A program made the position numbers and the translations under genes. A DNA stretch of 64,000 nt from the NCBI GenBank assembly GCA_018228645.1, contig CP073693.1, positions 1,607,501 through 1,671,500 of the forward strand, in the 5' to 3' direction. The notes beneath the pieces are model-generated. The model had not been told where the DNA came from. It saw nothing but the letters and a program-made list of their open reading frames with translations, and did no database searches. Positions 10,111-18,865 of the stretch are shown here, in pieces; positions within the stretch are counted from its first letter, which is position 1, and each line of letters opens with the position of its first letter. The stretch is from Clostridiaceae bacterium Marseille-Q4143 (GTDB lineage: Bacteria; Bacillota; Clostridia; Lachnospirales; Lachnospiraceae).

Positions 10111-11487
10111 ATGTCCATGACAATAGAAGAAATGATAAAAAAACAGCAGGAATATTTTGCAGCAGGAAAAACATATGAGCTTGCGCAGCGTATTCAGGCA
10201 TTGAATCGGCTTGAGCAGGGAATTTTAAACTGTGAGCAGGAGCTATATGCAGCACTGAAAAAGGATCTGGGAAAATCCAGAGCCGAAAGCTACATGTGCG
10301 AGGTGGGACTGACGCTCTCTGAACTTCGTTTTGTGAAAAAGCATGTGCAGAAATGGAGCCGGGAGAAACGGGTTCCTACCCCACTGGCACAGTTTCATGC
10401 CAGGAGCTTTACTGTACAGGAACCTTACGGCGTGGTGCTCGTCATGTCACCGTGGAATTATCCGGTGCTTCTTACGCTGGAACCTCTCATCGGTGCGCTG
10501 GCAGCAGGAAACTGTTGTGTACTGAAGCCGTCTGCTTACTCACCGGCAACATCTGCGGTGATGAAAAAGATGATTGCAGACGTATTTCCCGAGGAGTATG
10601 TAACGGTTATAGAAGGTGGCCGCGAGGAAAACCAGAACCTTCTTTCGCAGAAATTTGATTATATTTTCTTCACCGGCGGTGTGCAGGTGGGAAAGATGGT
10701 CATGGAAAAAGCAGCTGCAAATCTGACTCCTGTTACCCTGGAGCTGGGAGGAAAGAGTCCCTGTATCATTGATAAAAGCGCCAATCTGAAACTGACGGCG
10801 AAAAGACTTGCTTTTGGAAAATATCTGAATTGCGGACAGACCTGCGTGGCACCGGATTATGTGCTGGTGCACGAAGCGGTGAAGGAGGAGTTCTTAAAGC
10901 TCCTGAAATCGGAAATTCGTGCCATGTACGGGGAAGATCCTCTGAAGAATCCGGACTATGGAAAGATGATCAACCGGAAACATTTTGACCGGGTATTGGG
11001 ACTTATGAAAGAAGAAAAACTGATTCTGGGCGGAGAAAATGATACGGCGTCGCTACGGATTGCCCCTGCTGTTATGGATCAGGTGACAGAGGATGACGCA
11101 GTCATGCAGGAAGAAATCTTTGGACCTCTTCTGCCGGTACTGACCGTTGGATCCATGGAAGAAGCCATTGCTTTTGTAAATCGCAGACCGAAACCGCTGG
11201 CACTGTATCTCTTTACAGAAAATCGGGAAACGGAGAAAAATGTACTGGAATATACTTCCTTTGGAGGCGGCTGCATCAACGATACCATTATTCATCTGGC
11301 TACATCCCAAATGGGATTTGGCGGCGTCGGAAACAGTGGAATGGGCTCTTATCATGGAAAGAAAAGTTTTGAGACCTTCAGCCATGAGAAAAGCATCGTA
11401 AAAAAATACACATGGATGGACCTGCCTATGCGTTATCAGCCTTATACCGGATGGAAAGAAAAACTGGTGCGGATGTTTGTGAAATAG
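10111..11487 (+). CDS. NAD(P)-dependent aldehyde dehydrogenase, class 3 type
   Basis: A 458-residue non-phosphorylating aldehyde dehydrogenase of the short, class-3 (AldH/YwdH) group, which lacks the N-terminal extension of class 1/2 enzymes. The cofactor region MSPWNYPVLLTLEPL, the general-base Glu in LELGGKSP and the catalytic Cys in NCGQTCVAPDYV are all present. The hydrophobic, basic C-terminus is typical of membrane-associated class 3 enzymes. The GGAG site overlaps the end of the upstream alcohol dehydrogenase, so the two are probably co-translated. Confidence 0.92.
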   Translation: MSMTIEEMIKKQQEYFAAGKTYELAQRIQALNRLEQGILNCEQELYAALKKDLGKSRAESYMCEVGLTLSELRFVKKHVQKWSREKRVPTPLAQFHARSFTVQEPYGVVLVMSPWNYPVLLTLEPLIGALAAGNCCVLKPSAYSPATSAVMKKMIADVFPEEYVTVIEGGREENQNLLSQKFDYIFFTGGVQVGKMVMEKAAANLTPVTLELGGKSPCIIDKSANLKLTAKRLAFGKYLNCGQTCVAPDYVLVHEAVKEEFLKLLKSEIRAMYGEDPLKNPDYGKMINRKHFDRVLGLMKEEKLILGGENDTASLRIAPAVMDQVTEDDAVMQEEIFGPLLPVLTVGSMEEAIAFVNRRPKPLALYLFTENRETEKNVLEYTSFGGGCINDTIIHLATSQMGFGGVGNSGMGSYHGKKSFETFSHEKSIVKKYTWMDLPMRYQPYTGWKEKLVRMFVK

Positions 11488-11575
11488 AGGCTGCCATTGA
11501 CAGACTGCCCCGACTGAGGGTATGATAAAAAAAGAGAAACTGGCACTGGGGGCGCCAACAGAAGGGGGATAAAAA

Positions 11576-12052
11576 ATGCAGGTAACGATCAAAAAAGGAG
11601 TTCCGGAAAGACTGGAAGATTATGTGGATGTGATGCGTGACAGCGCGCTCTGGGATCATTATTATGTCTCGGATGAGAGCCTTTTGAGAGATACGCTGGC
11701 AGAAGGACTGAGAGATGGAACGGTATTTATTGCAGAGACCTCTTCCGGAGAGGCGGCAGGTCTGATGATTTGTGAATGGAAGGGAATGTTTGGACTGTGG
11801 CCCTATCTGGCACTTCTTGGCGTGAAGAAGAATTATCGGGGAATGGGCATCGGACATCAGTTCCTGGATACATTTGAAGCAATCGGAAGGGCAATGGGAG
11901 TCAGAAATCTCTTTATTTGTGTCAGTGGATTTAACCCAAGAGCCAAGGCTCTTTATATGTCAAAAGGTTATAAAAAGGTGGCTTTGATCTCAGATCTTTA
12001 TAAAGATGGCGTAAATGAAAATGTGCTGATGAAAAAGATTGGCTCATCATAA
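11576..12052 (+). CDS. GNAT-family N-acetyltransferase
   Basis: A 158-residue acetyl-CoA-dependent transferase. The acetyl-CoA loop is YRGMGIGHQFL, preceded by the beta-4 strand LLGVKKN, and a later FNPRAKALYMSKGYK segment is typical of the C-terminal half of the fold. The acceptor is unknown. It stands alone, with AGAAGGGGG upstream and a weak hairpin downstream. Confidence 0.88.
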   Translation: MQVTIKKGVPERLEDYVDVMRDSALWDHYYVSDESLLRDTLAEGLRDGTVFIAETSSGEAAGLMICEWKGMFGLWPYLALLGVKKNYRGMGIGHQFLDTFEAIGRAMGVRNLFICVSGFNPRAKALYMSKGYKKVALISDLYKDGVNENVLMKKIGSS

Positions 12053-12129
12053 ATAATTCTTGACCTTTCGTTGAGAATAGGGCAGAATTGTAAAAGTATT
12101 TTAAGAGACTGGACATAAACGAAAGATAG

Positions 12130-12164
12130 GCTCTGCCCGGGGATAAATGCGGACAGAGCTTTTC
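12130..12164 (+). terminator. Probable terminator after the GNAT gene
   Basis: GCTCTGCCCG pairs with CGGACAGAGC apart from one mismatch and is followed by four T. It is a modest terminator. Confidence 0.55.
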
Positions 12165-12181
12165 AATGTCTGGCAAAGGAG

Positions 12182-13003
12182 ATGATGGAATCAATGTTGA
12201 ATCAGTTTTCAAGAACAGAACTTTTACTTGGAAAAGAGAATATGGAACGCCTGGCAGATGCCAGAGTAGCTGTTTTCGGTATCGGCGGCGTGGGTGGATA
12301 TACCGTGGAGGCTTTGGCAAGAAGCGGTGTGGGCACCCTGGACCTTGTCGATGATGATAAAGTGTGCCTGACCAATATTAACCGCCAGATTATTGCAACC
12401 CGCAGTACCGTTGGAAAATACAAGGTGGATGTGGCAAAAGATCGCATTCTGGATATTAATCCCCATGCGGTGGTTCATACTTACAAGACGTTTTACATGC
12501 CGAACACGGCAGATCAGTTTGATTTCAGCCAGTATGATTATGTGGTGGATGCCATTGATACGGTGACTGGTAAAATTCAGCTGGTGGAGCAGGCGAATGC
12601 CTGCGGCGTACCGATTATCAGTTCCATGGGAGCCGGCAATAAGCTGGATCCGTCTGCTTTTGAGGTGGCTGACATTTACAAGACTTCTGTCTGCCCGCTG
12701 GCAAAGGTGATGCGCCGGGAACTGAAGAAGAGAAGGATCCGCCACCTGAAAGTGGTATATTCCAAAGAACAGCCCTTAGAGCCCATCGACGATATGGCGA
12801 TCAGCTGCAGAGAACATTGCATCTGCCCGCCGGGTGCTGTGAGAAAATGTACGGAGCGACGGGCTATTCCGGGAAGTACGGCATTTGTTCCGTCTGTCGT
12901 AGGTCTTATCATCGCCGGTGAAGTCGTCAAAGATCTGACTGTGAACCGGAAGGAAAAAGCACTAAAACAGCCGGAGGCCACGGTAACAGGAGGTCAGGAA
13001 TGA
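12182..13003 (+). CDS. tcdA: tRNA threonylcarbamoyladenosine dehydratase (TcdA/CsdL)
   Basis: A 273-residue E1-like ThiF/MoeB-fold enzyme. In E. coli, TcdA cyclises t6A to ct6A at tRNA position 37, using ATP. The nucleotide loop GIGGVGGYTVEALARSGVG is at about residues 37-55, followed by the acidic NINRQ motif and VDAIDTVTGK. The internal Cys-rich stretch SCREHCICPPG is typical of the family. The start is uncertain: AAAGGAG abuts the ATG at 12182, and in-frame ATGs at 12185 and 12194 have better spacing. It overlaps the next gene by four bases (ATGA). Confidence 0.92.
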   Translation: MMESMLNQFSRTELLLGKENMERLADARVAVFGIGGVGGYTVEALARSGVGTLDLVDDDKVCLTNINRQIIATRSTVGKYKVDVAKDRILDINPHAVVHTYKTFYMPNTADQFDFSQYDYVVDAIDTVTGKIQLVEQANACGVPIISSMGAGNKLDPSAFEVADIYKTSVCPLAKVMRRELKKRRIRHLKVVYSKEQPLEPIDDMAISCREHCICPPGAVRKCTERRAIPGSTAFVPSVVGLIIAGEVVKDLTVNRKEKALKQPEATVTGGQE

Positions 13004-14202
13004 AAGTAATTACCATAGAAGAGCTGGAAAAGCTGGTTCCCGGAGAGGCAACCATCGTGGATGTGCGTCCCGAAGAGGAATTCCGGAGAGGTACTTTTGA
13101 AGGAGCCATCAACATTCCCATGAAAGAATTTTCAGACCGGATGGATGAGATTCCAAAAGATAAACCGGTCTGGTTACTTTGTCATACCGGAGAGCGTAGT
13201 GTGGAATATGTGGAGCTTCTCTGCCTGTCCGGCTATGATGCAGGAAATGTGGAAGGGGGGTACCGTGCGTTCTTGCGCCTTCAGCTGGGAAGATTTATTT
13301 CCGAAGAAGACATCATGAAGGAGAAAACCAAAGAAATCGAGCGGAGCCTCATTAAAAAGTTCAGAAAATCCATCTGGAGAGCCTTTACCAAAGCAGTACA
13401 GAAATACGATCTCATTCAGCCGGGAGACAAGATCGCAGTCTGCATTTCCGGCGGTAAGGATTCTATGCTTATGGCAAAGCTTTTACAGGAACTGCAGCGT
13501 CATGGAAAATATCCTTTTGAACTGGTATTTCTGGTCATGAATCCGGGATACAATGCGGATAACTGGAAGATTATTCAGGATAATGCGAAGGTTCTGGGTA
13601 TTCCGCTGACTGTTTTTGAAAGTGACATTTTTAACATTGTAGCAGAAGTGGATAAAAATCCCTGCTATTTGTGCGCCAGAATGAGAAGAGGCTATCTTTA
13701 TTCCCATGCGAAAGAACTGGGCTGCAACAAGATTGCTCTGGGACATCATTTTGACGACGTGATTGAAACCGTACTTATGGGAATGCTCTATAGCGGAAAA
13801 GTCGAGACGATGATGCCGAAGCTTCACAGTAAGAATTTTGAAGGCATGGAGCTGATCCGGCCTATGTATATGGTAAAAGAGGCGGATATCAAGGCATGGC
13901 GTGATTATCACCAGCTGCATTTCATCCAGTGTGCGTGTCGGTTCACTGAGAACTGCGCCACCTGTGGAGGCGCGAAGGGCTCCAAGCGGGATGAAATGAA
14001 AGAGTTGGTTGCAAAATTCCGTGAAACCAGTGACGTGATTGAGTATAATATTTTCAACAGTGTGCATAATGTCAACCTGCGGACCATTATCGGTTATCAC
14101 AAGGATGACATGGAATATAATTTCCTGGATGACTATGACGATTGGGGGAAGACAGGTCATGGAGAAAATAGCACAGAAGTTTCTGGAGAATCAGAATCTT
14201 AA
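13000..14202 (+). CDS. Rhodanese-TtcA fusion, tRNA thiolation-type ATP pyrophosphatase
   Basis: A 400-residue two-domain protein. Residues 1-100 are a rhodanese domain with catalytic Cys61 in the active loop CHTGERS, so it should carry a persulfide. Residues 118-375 are a TtcA-family PP-loop ATPase: SGGKDS at 150-155, a CysxxCys pair in PCYLCARMRRG, and a later Cys pair in ENCATCGG, as expected for an [4Fe-4S]-dependent tRNA 2-thiolation enzyme. The fusion implies direct hand-over of sulfur to the thiolase. It overlaps tcdA by 4 bases and hydE by 44. Substrate specificity (tRNA C32 or other) is inferred. Confidence 0.88.
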   Translation: MKVITIEELEKLVPGEATIVDVRPEEEFRRGTFEGAINIPMKEFSDRMDEIPKDKPVWLLCHTGERSVEYVELLCLSGYDAGNVEGGYRAFLRLQLGRFISEEDIMKEKTKEIERSLIKKFRKSIWRAFTKAVQKYDLIQPGDKIAVCISGGKDSMLMAKLLQELQRHGKYPFELVFLVMNPGYNADNWKIIQDNAKVLGIPLTVFESDIFNIVAEVDKNPCYLCARMRRGYLYSHAKELGCNKIALGHHFDDVIETVLMGMLYSGKVETMMPKLHSKNFEGMELIRPMYMVKEADIKAWRDYHQLHFIQCACRFTENCATCGGAKGSKRDEMKELVAKFRETSDVIEYNIFNSVHNVNLRTIIGYHKDDMEYNFLDDYDDWGKTGHGENSTEVSGESES

Positions 14203-15199
14203 TAAAGAAGAGTTCGTAAAGCTGATCCGGTGTGCCCATGATCCGGAGGTAAGAGAGCTTCTGGCAGGGCGTGCACTGGAGCTCCGAAAGAAATATTATG
14301 GGGATAAGGTCTATACCAGAGGTCTCATTGAGTTTACCAATTACTGTAAAAATGACTGCTATTACTGCGGTATTCGCAGGGGCAACCGGAATGCGAAACG
14401 CTACCGGCTGACAGAAGAGGAGATCCTTGCCTGCTGTGAAAATGGATATGAGCTGGGATTCCGGACCTTTGTACTGCAGGGAGGGGAAGATCCGTATTAC
14501 AGCGACGAACGGATGGAACACATTATCCGAAGGATAAAAGAAAAATATCCGGAGTGTGCTGTGACCTTGTCCATAGGGGAACATTCTATGGAGAGTTACC
14601 AAAGATTCCGTAAGGCCGGGGCAGACCGGTATCTTCTGCGTCATGAGACAGCGGATGAAACCCATTACCGGACGCTCCATCCGGAAGAAATGAGCCTTCA
14701 GAACCGTATGGAATGTCTTAAAAATCTGAAAACCCTTGGGTATCAGGTGGGGGCAGGATTTATGGTGGGTTCACCTAACCAGACCGAAGAATGTCTGGCA
14801 GAGGATCTTCTGTTTCTTAAGGAACTGGAGCCTCAGATGGTAGGCATTGGTCCCTTCATTCCTCACCACGATACAGCATTTGCAAAGGAACCGGCAGGGA
14901 GCGTGGAACTGACATTGTATCTTTTGTCTGTAATCCGGATTTTGCTGCCGAAGGTACTTCTTCCGGCAACGACGGCCCTTGGCACCATGGATCCTCGAGG
15001 AAGAGAAAAAGGGCTTGCCGTGGGAGCCAACGTGGTAATGCCGAATCTGTCTCCGGTGAAAAACCGGAAGCAGTATGAACTCTATGACAATAAAATCTGC
15101 ACCGGTGAGGAAGCGGCAGAATGCCGCGGCTGTCTTTCCAGAAGAGTGGAAAGTGTAGGCCTTCATCTGGTCAGCGACCGCGGAGACGCAGTGGAATAA
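14159..15199 (+). CDS. hydE: [FeFe]-hydrogenase maturation radical SAM protein HydE
   Basis: A 346-residue radical SAM enzyme. The cluster motif Cys63-x3-Cys67-x2-Cys70 in NYCKNDCYYCGI binds the [4Fe-4S] that cleaves SAM. The following RRGNRNAKRYRLTEEEI and VLQGGEDP and the C-terminal PHHDT/NLSP motifs match HydE rather than BioB or PylB. HydE takes part in making the H-cluster diiron subsite. The start at 14159 lies inside the end of the rhodanese-TtcA gene, with GGGGGAAG upstream. HydF, HydG and hydrogenase genes are not in the window. Confidence 0.88.
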   Translation: MEKIAQKFLENQNLNKEEFVKLIRCAHDPEVRELLAGRALELRKKYYGDKVYTRGLIEFTNYCKNDCYYCGIRRGNRNAKRYRLTEEEILACCENGYELGFRTFVLQGGEDPYYSDERMEHIIRRIKEKYPECAVTLSIGEHSMESYQRFRKAGADRYLLRHETADETHYRTLHPEEMSLQNRMECLKNLKTLGYQVGAGFMVGSPNQTEECLAEDLLFLKELEPQMVGIGPFIPHHDTAFAKEPAGSVELTLYLLSVIRILLPKVLLPATTALGTMDPRGREKGLAVGANVVMPNLSPVKNRKQYELYDNKICTGEEAAECRGCLSRRVESVGLHLVSDRGDAVE

Positions 15200-15237
15200 C
15201 GATTTGCGTAAACAGCGAAGCGAAAGGAGAATGCAAT

Positions 15238-15522
15238 ATGAAATTCACATATCCGGCAGTGATTGGAAAAGAAGAAAATGGTTCCTGGAAAGCAGTACTT
15301 CCGGATCTGGCCTGCTGTGAGGCGGAGGCAGAAACTCTGGAGGAAGTGATTGAGAAAGCCAATGCAGCCCTTTACGACTGGATTGAACTGGAACTTTCAG
15401 AGGATGAGGTGAATCTTCCCCCGATTTCGGATCCAAGAGATCTGGAACAGCATCTGAAGGAGGGGCAGCAGGTCAGACAGATCTGCGTAAATATCCGTTT
15501 GTTTGATGGATGGGATGAGTAA
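15238..15522 (+). CDS. HicB-family protein, orphan antitoxin-like
   Basis: A 94-residue protein with the HicB partial RNase-H-like fold: FTYPAVIGKEENGSWKAVLPDL followed by CEAEAETLEEVIEKANAAL. In classical pairs HicB neutralises a HicA RNase encoded next to it. No HicA-like frame is seen upstream or downstream, and the protein lacks a recognisable DNA-binding tail. It lies 5 bases before a response-regulator gene and may share its transcript. AGGAG precedes the ATG. Its role is uncertain. Confidence 0.75.
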   Translation: MKFTYPAVIGKEENGSWKAVLPDLACCEAEAETLEEVIEKANAALYDWIELELSEDEVNLPPISDPRDLEQHLKEGQQVRQICVNIRLFDGWDE

Positions 15523-15527
15523 AAATT

Positions 15528-16202
15528 ATGAGACTATTGGTAGCGGAAGACGAACGGGATTTAAATGAGATTATCCTGCAGAAGTTAAAATCAGAGGGAT
15601 ACAGTGTGGATGCCTGCTATGACGGGGCAGAAGCCATGGATATTCTCTCTTATACAGAGTATGATGCAGTACTTCTGGATATTATGATGCCGAAAGCGGA
15701 TGGATATCAGGTACTGGAGGCTCTGCGCGCGTCAGGAAAAGAGACTCCGGTTTTGTTTCTGACGGCGAGAGATGCCATTGAAGACCGGGTAAGAGGGTTG
15801 GACAGCGGAGCCTGCGATTATCTGGTAAAACCATTTTCACTGGAAGAACTGGCGGCAAGAGTCCGGGCGGCACTCCGCATTTCTCATGGAAAATCCACCA
15901 ATCTGTTGACAATTGATGATCTGACGGTGGATTGTGGATCCCATCGTGTGACCCGCGGTGGAAAACTCATCGAACTTTCCGCAAAAGAGTATGCACTTCT
16001 GGAATATCTCATGCTGAATCAGGGCATCGTGTTATCCAGAGAAAAGATAGAAAACCATATCTGGAATTTTGACTATGAAGGCGGAACCAATGTGGTAGAC
16101 GTTTATATCAGCTATCTGAGAAAGAAAATCGATGGTGGACATGAAAAACGTCTGATTCACACCGTACGTGGCCGTGGCTACGTGCTCAGGGAGGAAGCAT
16201 AG
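15528..16202 (+). CDS. OmpR-family response regulator
   Basis: A 224-residue response regulator. The acidic residues are EDE at 7-9, the phosphoacceptor is Asp51 in AVLLDIMMPK, and the conserved Lys is in LVKPFS. The winged-helix DNA-binding domain spans about 126-222 and ends in HTVRGRGYVLR. The stop codon overlaps the GTG start of the kinase. The following secreted PepSY protein is a likely target, by position. Confidence 0.93.
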   Translation: MRLLVAEDERDLNEIILQKLKSEGYSVDACYDGAEAMDILSYTEYDAVLLDIMMPKADGYQVLEALRASGKETPVLFLTARDAIEDRVRGLDSGACDYLVKPFSLEELAARVRAALRISHGKSTNLLTIDDLTVDCGSHRVTRGGKLIELSAKEYALLEYLMLNQGIVLSREKIENHIWNFDYEGGTNVVDVYISYLRKKIDGGHEKRLIHTVRGRGYVLREEA

Positions 16203-17605
16203 TGAAAAAATGGTCCATCCGTATGAAGATCACATTATGGTTTGCAGGGGCACTGGTTTTGATGGTGGCTCTGACTTATGGTGTTCTTTTATCGGTCAGT
16301 CATCAGGTGATTCAGAAGACCGTCAGGGACGGACTGATCGAGACGGTGGAAAATAATGTAGATGAAATTGAATTTTATGAGACTCTGGATGAGATGAATC
16401 TTGCCGGCGATGTAGATCAGTTTATGGCCTGGAAGGACGGATATCTGGAAGTAGATGACGACTTTCTGGATCAGGTGAACGGGATCTATACGGCATTGTA
16501 TGACAGCAGCCAGAGTCTTCTTTATGGAGAAAATCCGATTGCCATGGAAAGTCTGGAAATACCGTTGGAAAATGCAGTAATCCGGAAATTGAAAGTGGAA
16601 GGTGTGCTGTATTATATCTTTGACCGGGAGCTTGAAGGAGAAGGTCTTGACGGTCTCTGGCTCAGAGGCGTAGTATCCGAAGAGCAGACCCGTGCGGAAA
16701 TGTCTTCAATTACCCGGCTTTCCCTAGTGCTTATGCCGGTTTTGCTGATATTGGCGGTCATTGGAGGCTACATAATTGCAGGAAGAATGCTGTGGCCTGT
16801 CCGGAAAATATCGGAGACTGCAGAAGAAATCTGCAATGGAAATGATTTAAAAAAGAGGATTGATGTGGGAGAAGGGCAGGATGAACTGCATCAGCTGGCA
16901 GCAGGATTCAATGGTATGTTTGAGCGGCTTGACCAGGCCTTTGAGATGGAAAAGCAGTTTACCTCAGATGCTTCCCACGAGCTCCGTACACCGGTGGCAG
17001 TGATACTTGCCCAGTGCGAACTGATGATGGGAGAGGAAAAAAGTCCGGAAGAATATCAGCACGCGTTGAACGTTATTGAGAGGCAGAGCCGGAAAATGTC
17101 AAAACTGATTCAGGATCTGCTCATGTATACCAGATTGGAACTGAAGACAGATAAATACAAAAAAGAACAGGTATCTCTATCAGAAATTGCAGAATCTGTA
17201 TGCGAAGATATGGCGCTGATCCGTAGAAAGGGGATTACCCTTACCAGGCAGGTGCAGGAAGGAATTACCTGTTCCGGAAATCAGATGTTATTGACGCGGC
17301 TGCTTGTGAACCTTATTTCCAATGCCTATCGTTATGGAAAAGAAAATGGTCATATTTTGGTAAAGCTTGAAAAAAACACGGATGAGATCAGACTTTCCGT
17401 GGAAGATGACGGAATTGGAATTGCACCGGAAGAGCAGGAAAGAATTTTCAGAAGATTTTATCAAACTGACAGTTCCAGAACCGGAGAAGGAACAGGTCTT
17501 GGACTTTCCATGGTGCGGCAGATTGCTGAATTTCATGGCGGAACGGTTCAGGTGGAAAGTGTTCCGGGAAAAGGAAGCATTTTTACGTTTCTAATGTTTC
17601 TCTAA
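16202..17605 (+). CDS. Sensor histidine kinase with extracellular sensor and HAMP
   Basis: A 467-residue kinase. TM1 is at about residues 11-32, an extracellular domain of about 145 residues rich in Asp/Glu follows, TM2 is LVLMPVLLILAVIGGYIIAG, and a HAMP domain comes next. His259 is the phosphoacceptor in SDASHELRTPVAVI. The ATPase has NLISNAYRYG, DDGIGIAPEE and GTGLGLSMV. The start is GTG at 16202, overlapping the regulator stop, with GGGAGGAAG upstream. The acidic sensor domain suggests cation or antimicrobial-peptide sensing, but that is inference. Confidence 0.92.
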   Translation: MKKWSIRMKITLWFAGALVLMVALTYGVLLSVSHQVIQKTVRDGLIETVENNVDEIEFYETLDEMNLAGDVDQFMAWKDGYLEVDDDFLDQVNGIYTALYDSSQSLLYGENPIAMESLEIPLENAVIRKLKVEGVLYYIFDRELEGEGLDGLWLRGVVSEEQTRAEMSSITRLSLVLMPVLLILAVIGGYIIAGRMLWPVRKISETAEEICNGNDLKKRIDVGEGQDELHQLAAGFNGMFERLDQAFEMEKQFTSDASHELRTPVAVILAQCELMMGEEKSPEEYQHALNVIERQSRKMSKLIQDLLMYTRLELKTDKYKKEQVSLSEIAESVCEDMALIRRKGITLTRQVQEGITCSGNQMLLTRLLVNLISNAYRYGKENGHILVKLEKNTDEIRLSVEDDGIGIAPEEQERIFRRFYQTDSSRTGEGTGLGLSMVRQIAEFHGGTVQVESVPGKGSIFTFLMFL

Positions 17606-17665
17606 TCTTTGTATTGTATGCTGTACCCATAACAAAGAACAACTGTCAGGAAAGGGGATTACAGT

Positions 17666-18751
17666 ATGAAGAAGAGAACCATTATGACTACCGCCTGTGC
17701 AGCTGCAGCATTGGCGCTGCTTGGAACAGGAACCGTATTTGCAGCGGGAAGTATTGCAGAAAAGTCATCCATAGGAGCGGGAAATGCTATTAATTTCGCA
17801 TTTGCGGATGCCGGAATTGATCCGGTAAGCGCCACAGATGTGGAAGCAGACTTTGATTATGAGCAGGGACAGTTCATTTATGATGTAGAATTTACTGCCA
17901 ATAACACAGAATATGATTACTGGATCAAAGCATCCAGCGGTGCAGTGGTAAAGAAGGATGTAAAACTGCTTCCGGGAGCCCAGACTACGGCAAAGGAAGA
18001 GAAAAAAGAAGAGGCAAAACAGGAAACCGGCAGCAATGCAGTAAAAGAAGAGATAAAGCAGATTACGCTGGAAGAGGCGAAAAACAAAGCACTTACAGAT
18101 GCAGGACTGAAAGCAGCGGAAGTGACATTTACAAAAGAAAAGGCTGACACAGAAGACGGTGTGCCGGTTTATGAAGTAGAATTTTTTAAAGACAATACAG
18201 AATACGAATATGAAATTGATGCAGTGAGCGGCAGCATCAGAAGCAAGAGCAAAGAGACCGAGACAGTCGTACAGAGTCAGCCACAGCAGTCCAGTCAGTC
18301 CAAGCAGGAAACGAAGACGGAAGTAAAGCAACAGCCAAAGCAGGAAACGAAGACGGAAGTAAAGCAACAGCCAAAGCAGGAAACAAAGACAGAAGTAAAA
18401 ACGGCGGCTCAGCCGGCGGCATCGAGCACCATCAGCGTTGATAAAGCAAAAGAAACCGCCACCAGTCATGCAGGATTGAAAGTGGCAGACGTGACGTTCT
18501 CCAAGGCAAAGCTTGATAATGATGATGGAAGGCTGGAATATGAGATTGAGTTCTTCCGGGATGGAGTAGAGTACGATTACACCATTGATGCAGTGAACGG
18601 TTCTATTCTGGAATGTGATTCGGAATACCAGGATGCAGATGATGTCAATGATGATTTTGATGATGATGACCATGATGACGACTGGGACGATGATGATGAT
18701 CATGACGATGATGATGATCATGATGATGACGACGATGATGATGACGATTGA
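17666..18751 (+). CDS. Secreted triple-PepSY protein with Asp/His-rich tail
   Basis: A 361-residue exported protein. The signal peptide is residues 1-26 (cleavage near VFA-A). Three PepSY-like domains lie at about 38-98, 132-194 and 258-316, each with a D-x-V-E-F-x-x-x-x-x-E-Y-x-Y-x-I core. Residues 110-130 and 195-250 are linkers; the second contains a 12-residue Lys/Gln/Glu repeat. From 319 on, the tail is almost only Asp with a few His, a plausible divalent-metal-binding segment. PepSY domains usually inhibit peptidases or sense the envelope. It lies 60 bases after the kinase gene, so it is probably an output or ligand of that system. Confidence 0.85.
   Translation: MKKRTIMTTACAAAALALLGTGTVFAAGSIAEKSSIGAGNAINFAFADAGIDPVSATDVEADFDYEQGQFIYDVEFTANNTEYDYWIKASSGAVVKKDVKLLPGAQTTAKEEKKEEAKQETGSNAVKEEIKQITLEEAKNKALTDAGLKAAEVTFTKEKADTEDGVPVYEVEFFKDNTEYEYEIDAVSGSIRSKSKETETVVQSQPQQSSQSKQETKTEVKQQPKQETKTEVKQQPKQETKTEVKTAAQPAASSTISVDKAKETATSHAGLKVADVTFSKAKLDNDDGRLEYEIEFFRDGVEYDYTIDAVNGSILECDSEYQDADDVNDDFDDDDHDDDWDDDDDHDDDDDHDDDDDDDDD
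18302..18400 (+). repeat. 36-bp in-frame tandem repeat (2.75 copies)
   Basis: Copies start at 18302, 18338 and 18374 (the last partial). The first two are identical over 36 bases, and the third differs by two bases in its 27. Each encodes KQETKTEVKQQP in the linker between PepSY domains 2 and 3. Length variation by slippage or recombination is expected. Confidence 0.92.
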
Positions 18752-18808
18752 TAAAAACAAAAGTTTGTACACAAAATGACACTTTCAATGCGAAAAAGTA
18801 CAAAAAAG

Positions 18809-18865
18809 GGTTCTCCATAAAAGGAGAACCTGAAAAGGGAGGATGCCGGAGACTGCTACTCCGGC
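18809..18865 (+). terminator. Two hairpins after the PepSY gene
   Basis: GGTTCTCC/GGAGAACC (18809-18830) has no T-run. GCCGGAG/CTCCGGC (18845-18865) is followed by ATTATTAT. The second may be a weak terminator. The stretch from 18866 to 19125 is AT-rich, with nothing else convincing except a possible 31-codon frame at 18891. Confidence 0.55.

Noticed and set aside
18302..18400. 36-bp direct repeats considered as a CRISPR array
   Set aside because: The copies are contiguous with no spacers and encode an in-frame peptide repeat.
17765..18772. A 335-codon minus-strand frame opposite the PepSY protein
   Set aside because: It reads Ile/Val runs that are simply the complement of Asp codons in the tail; not a gene.
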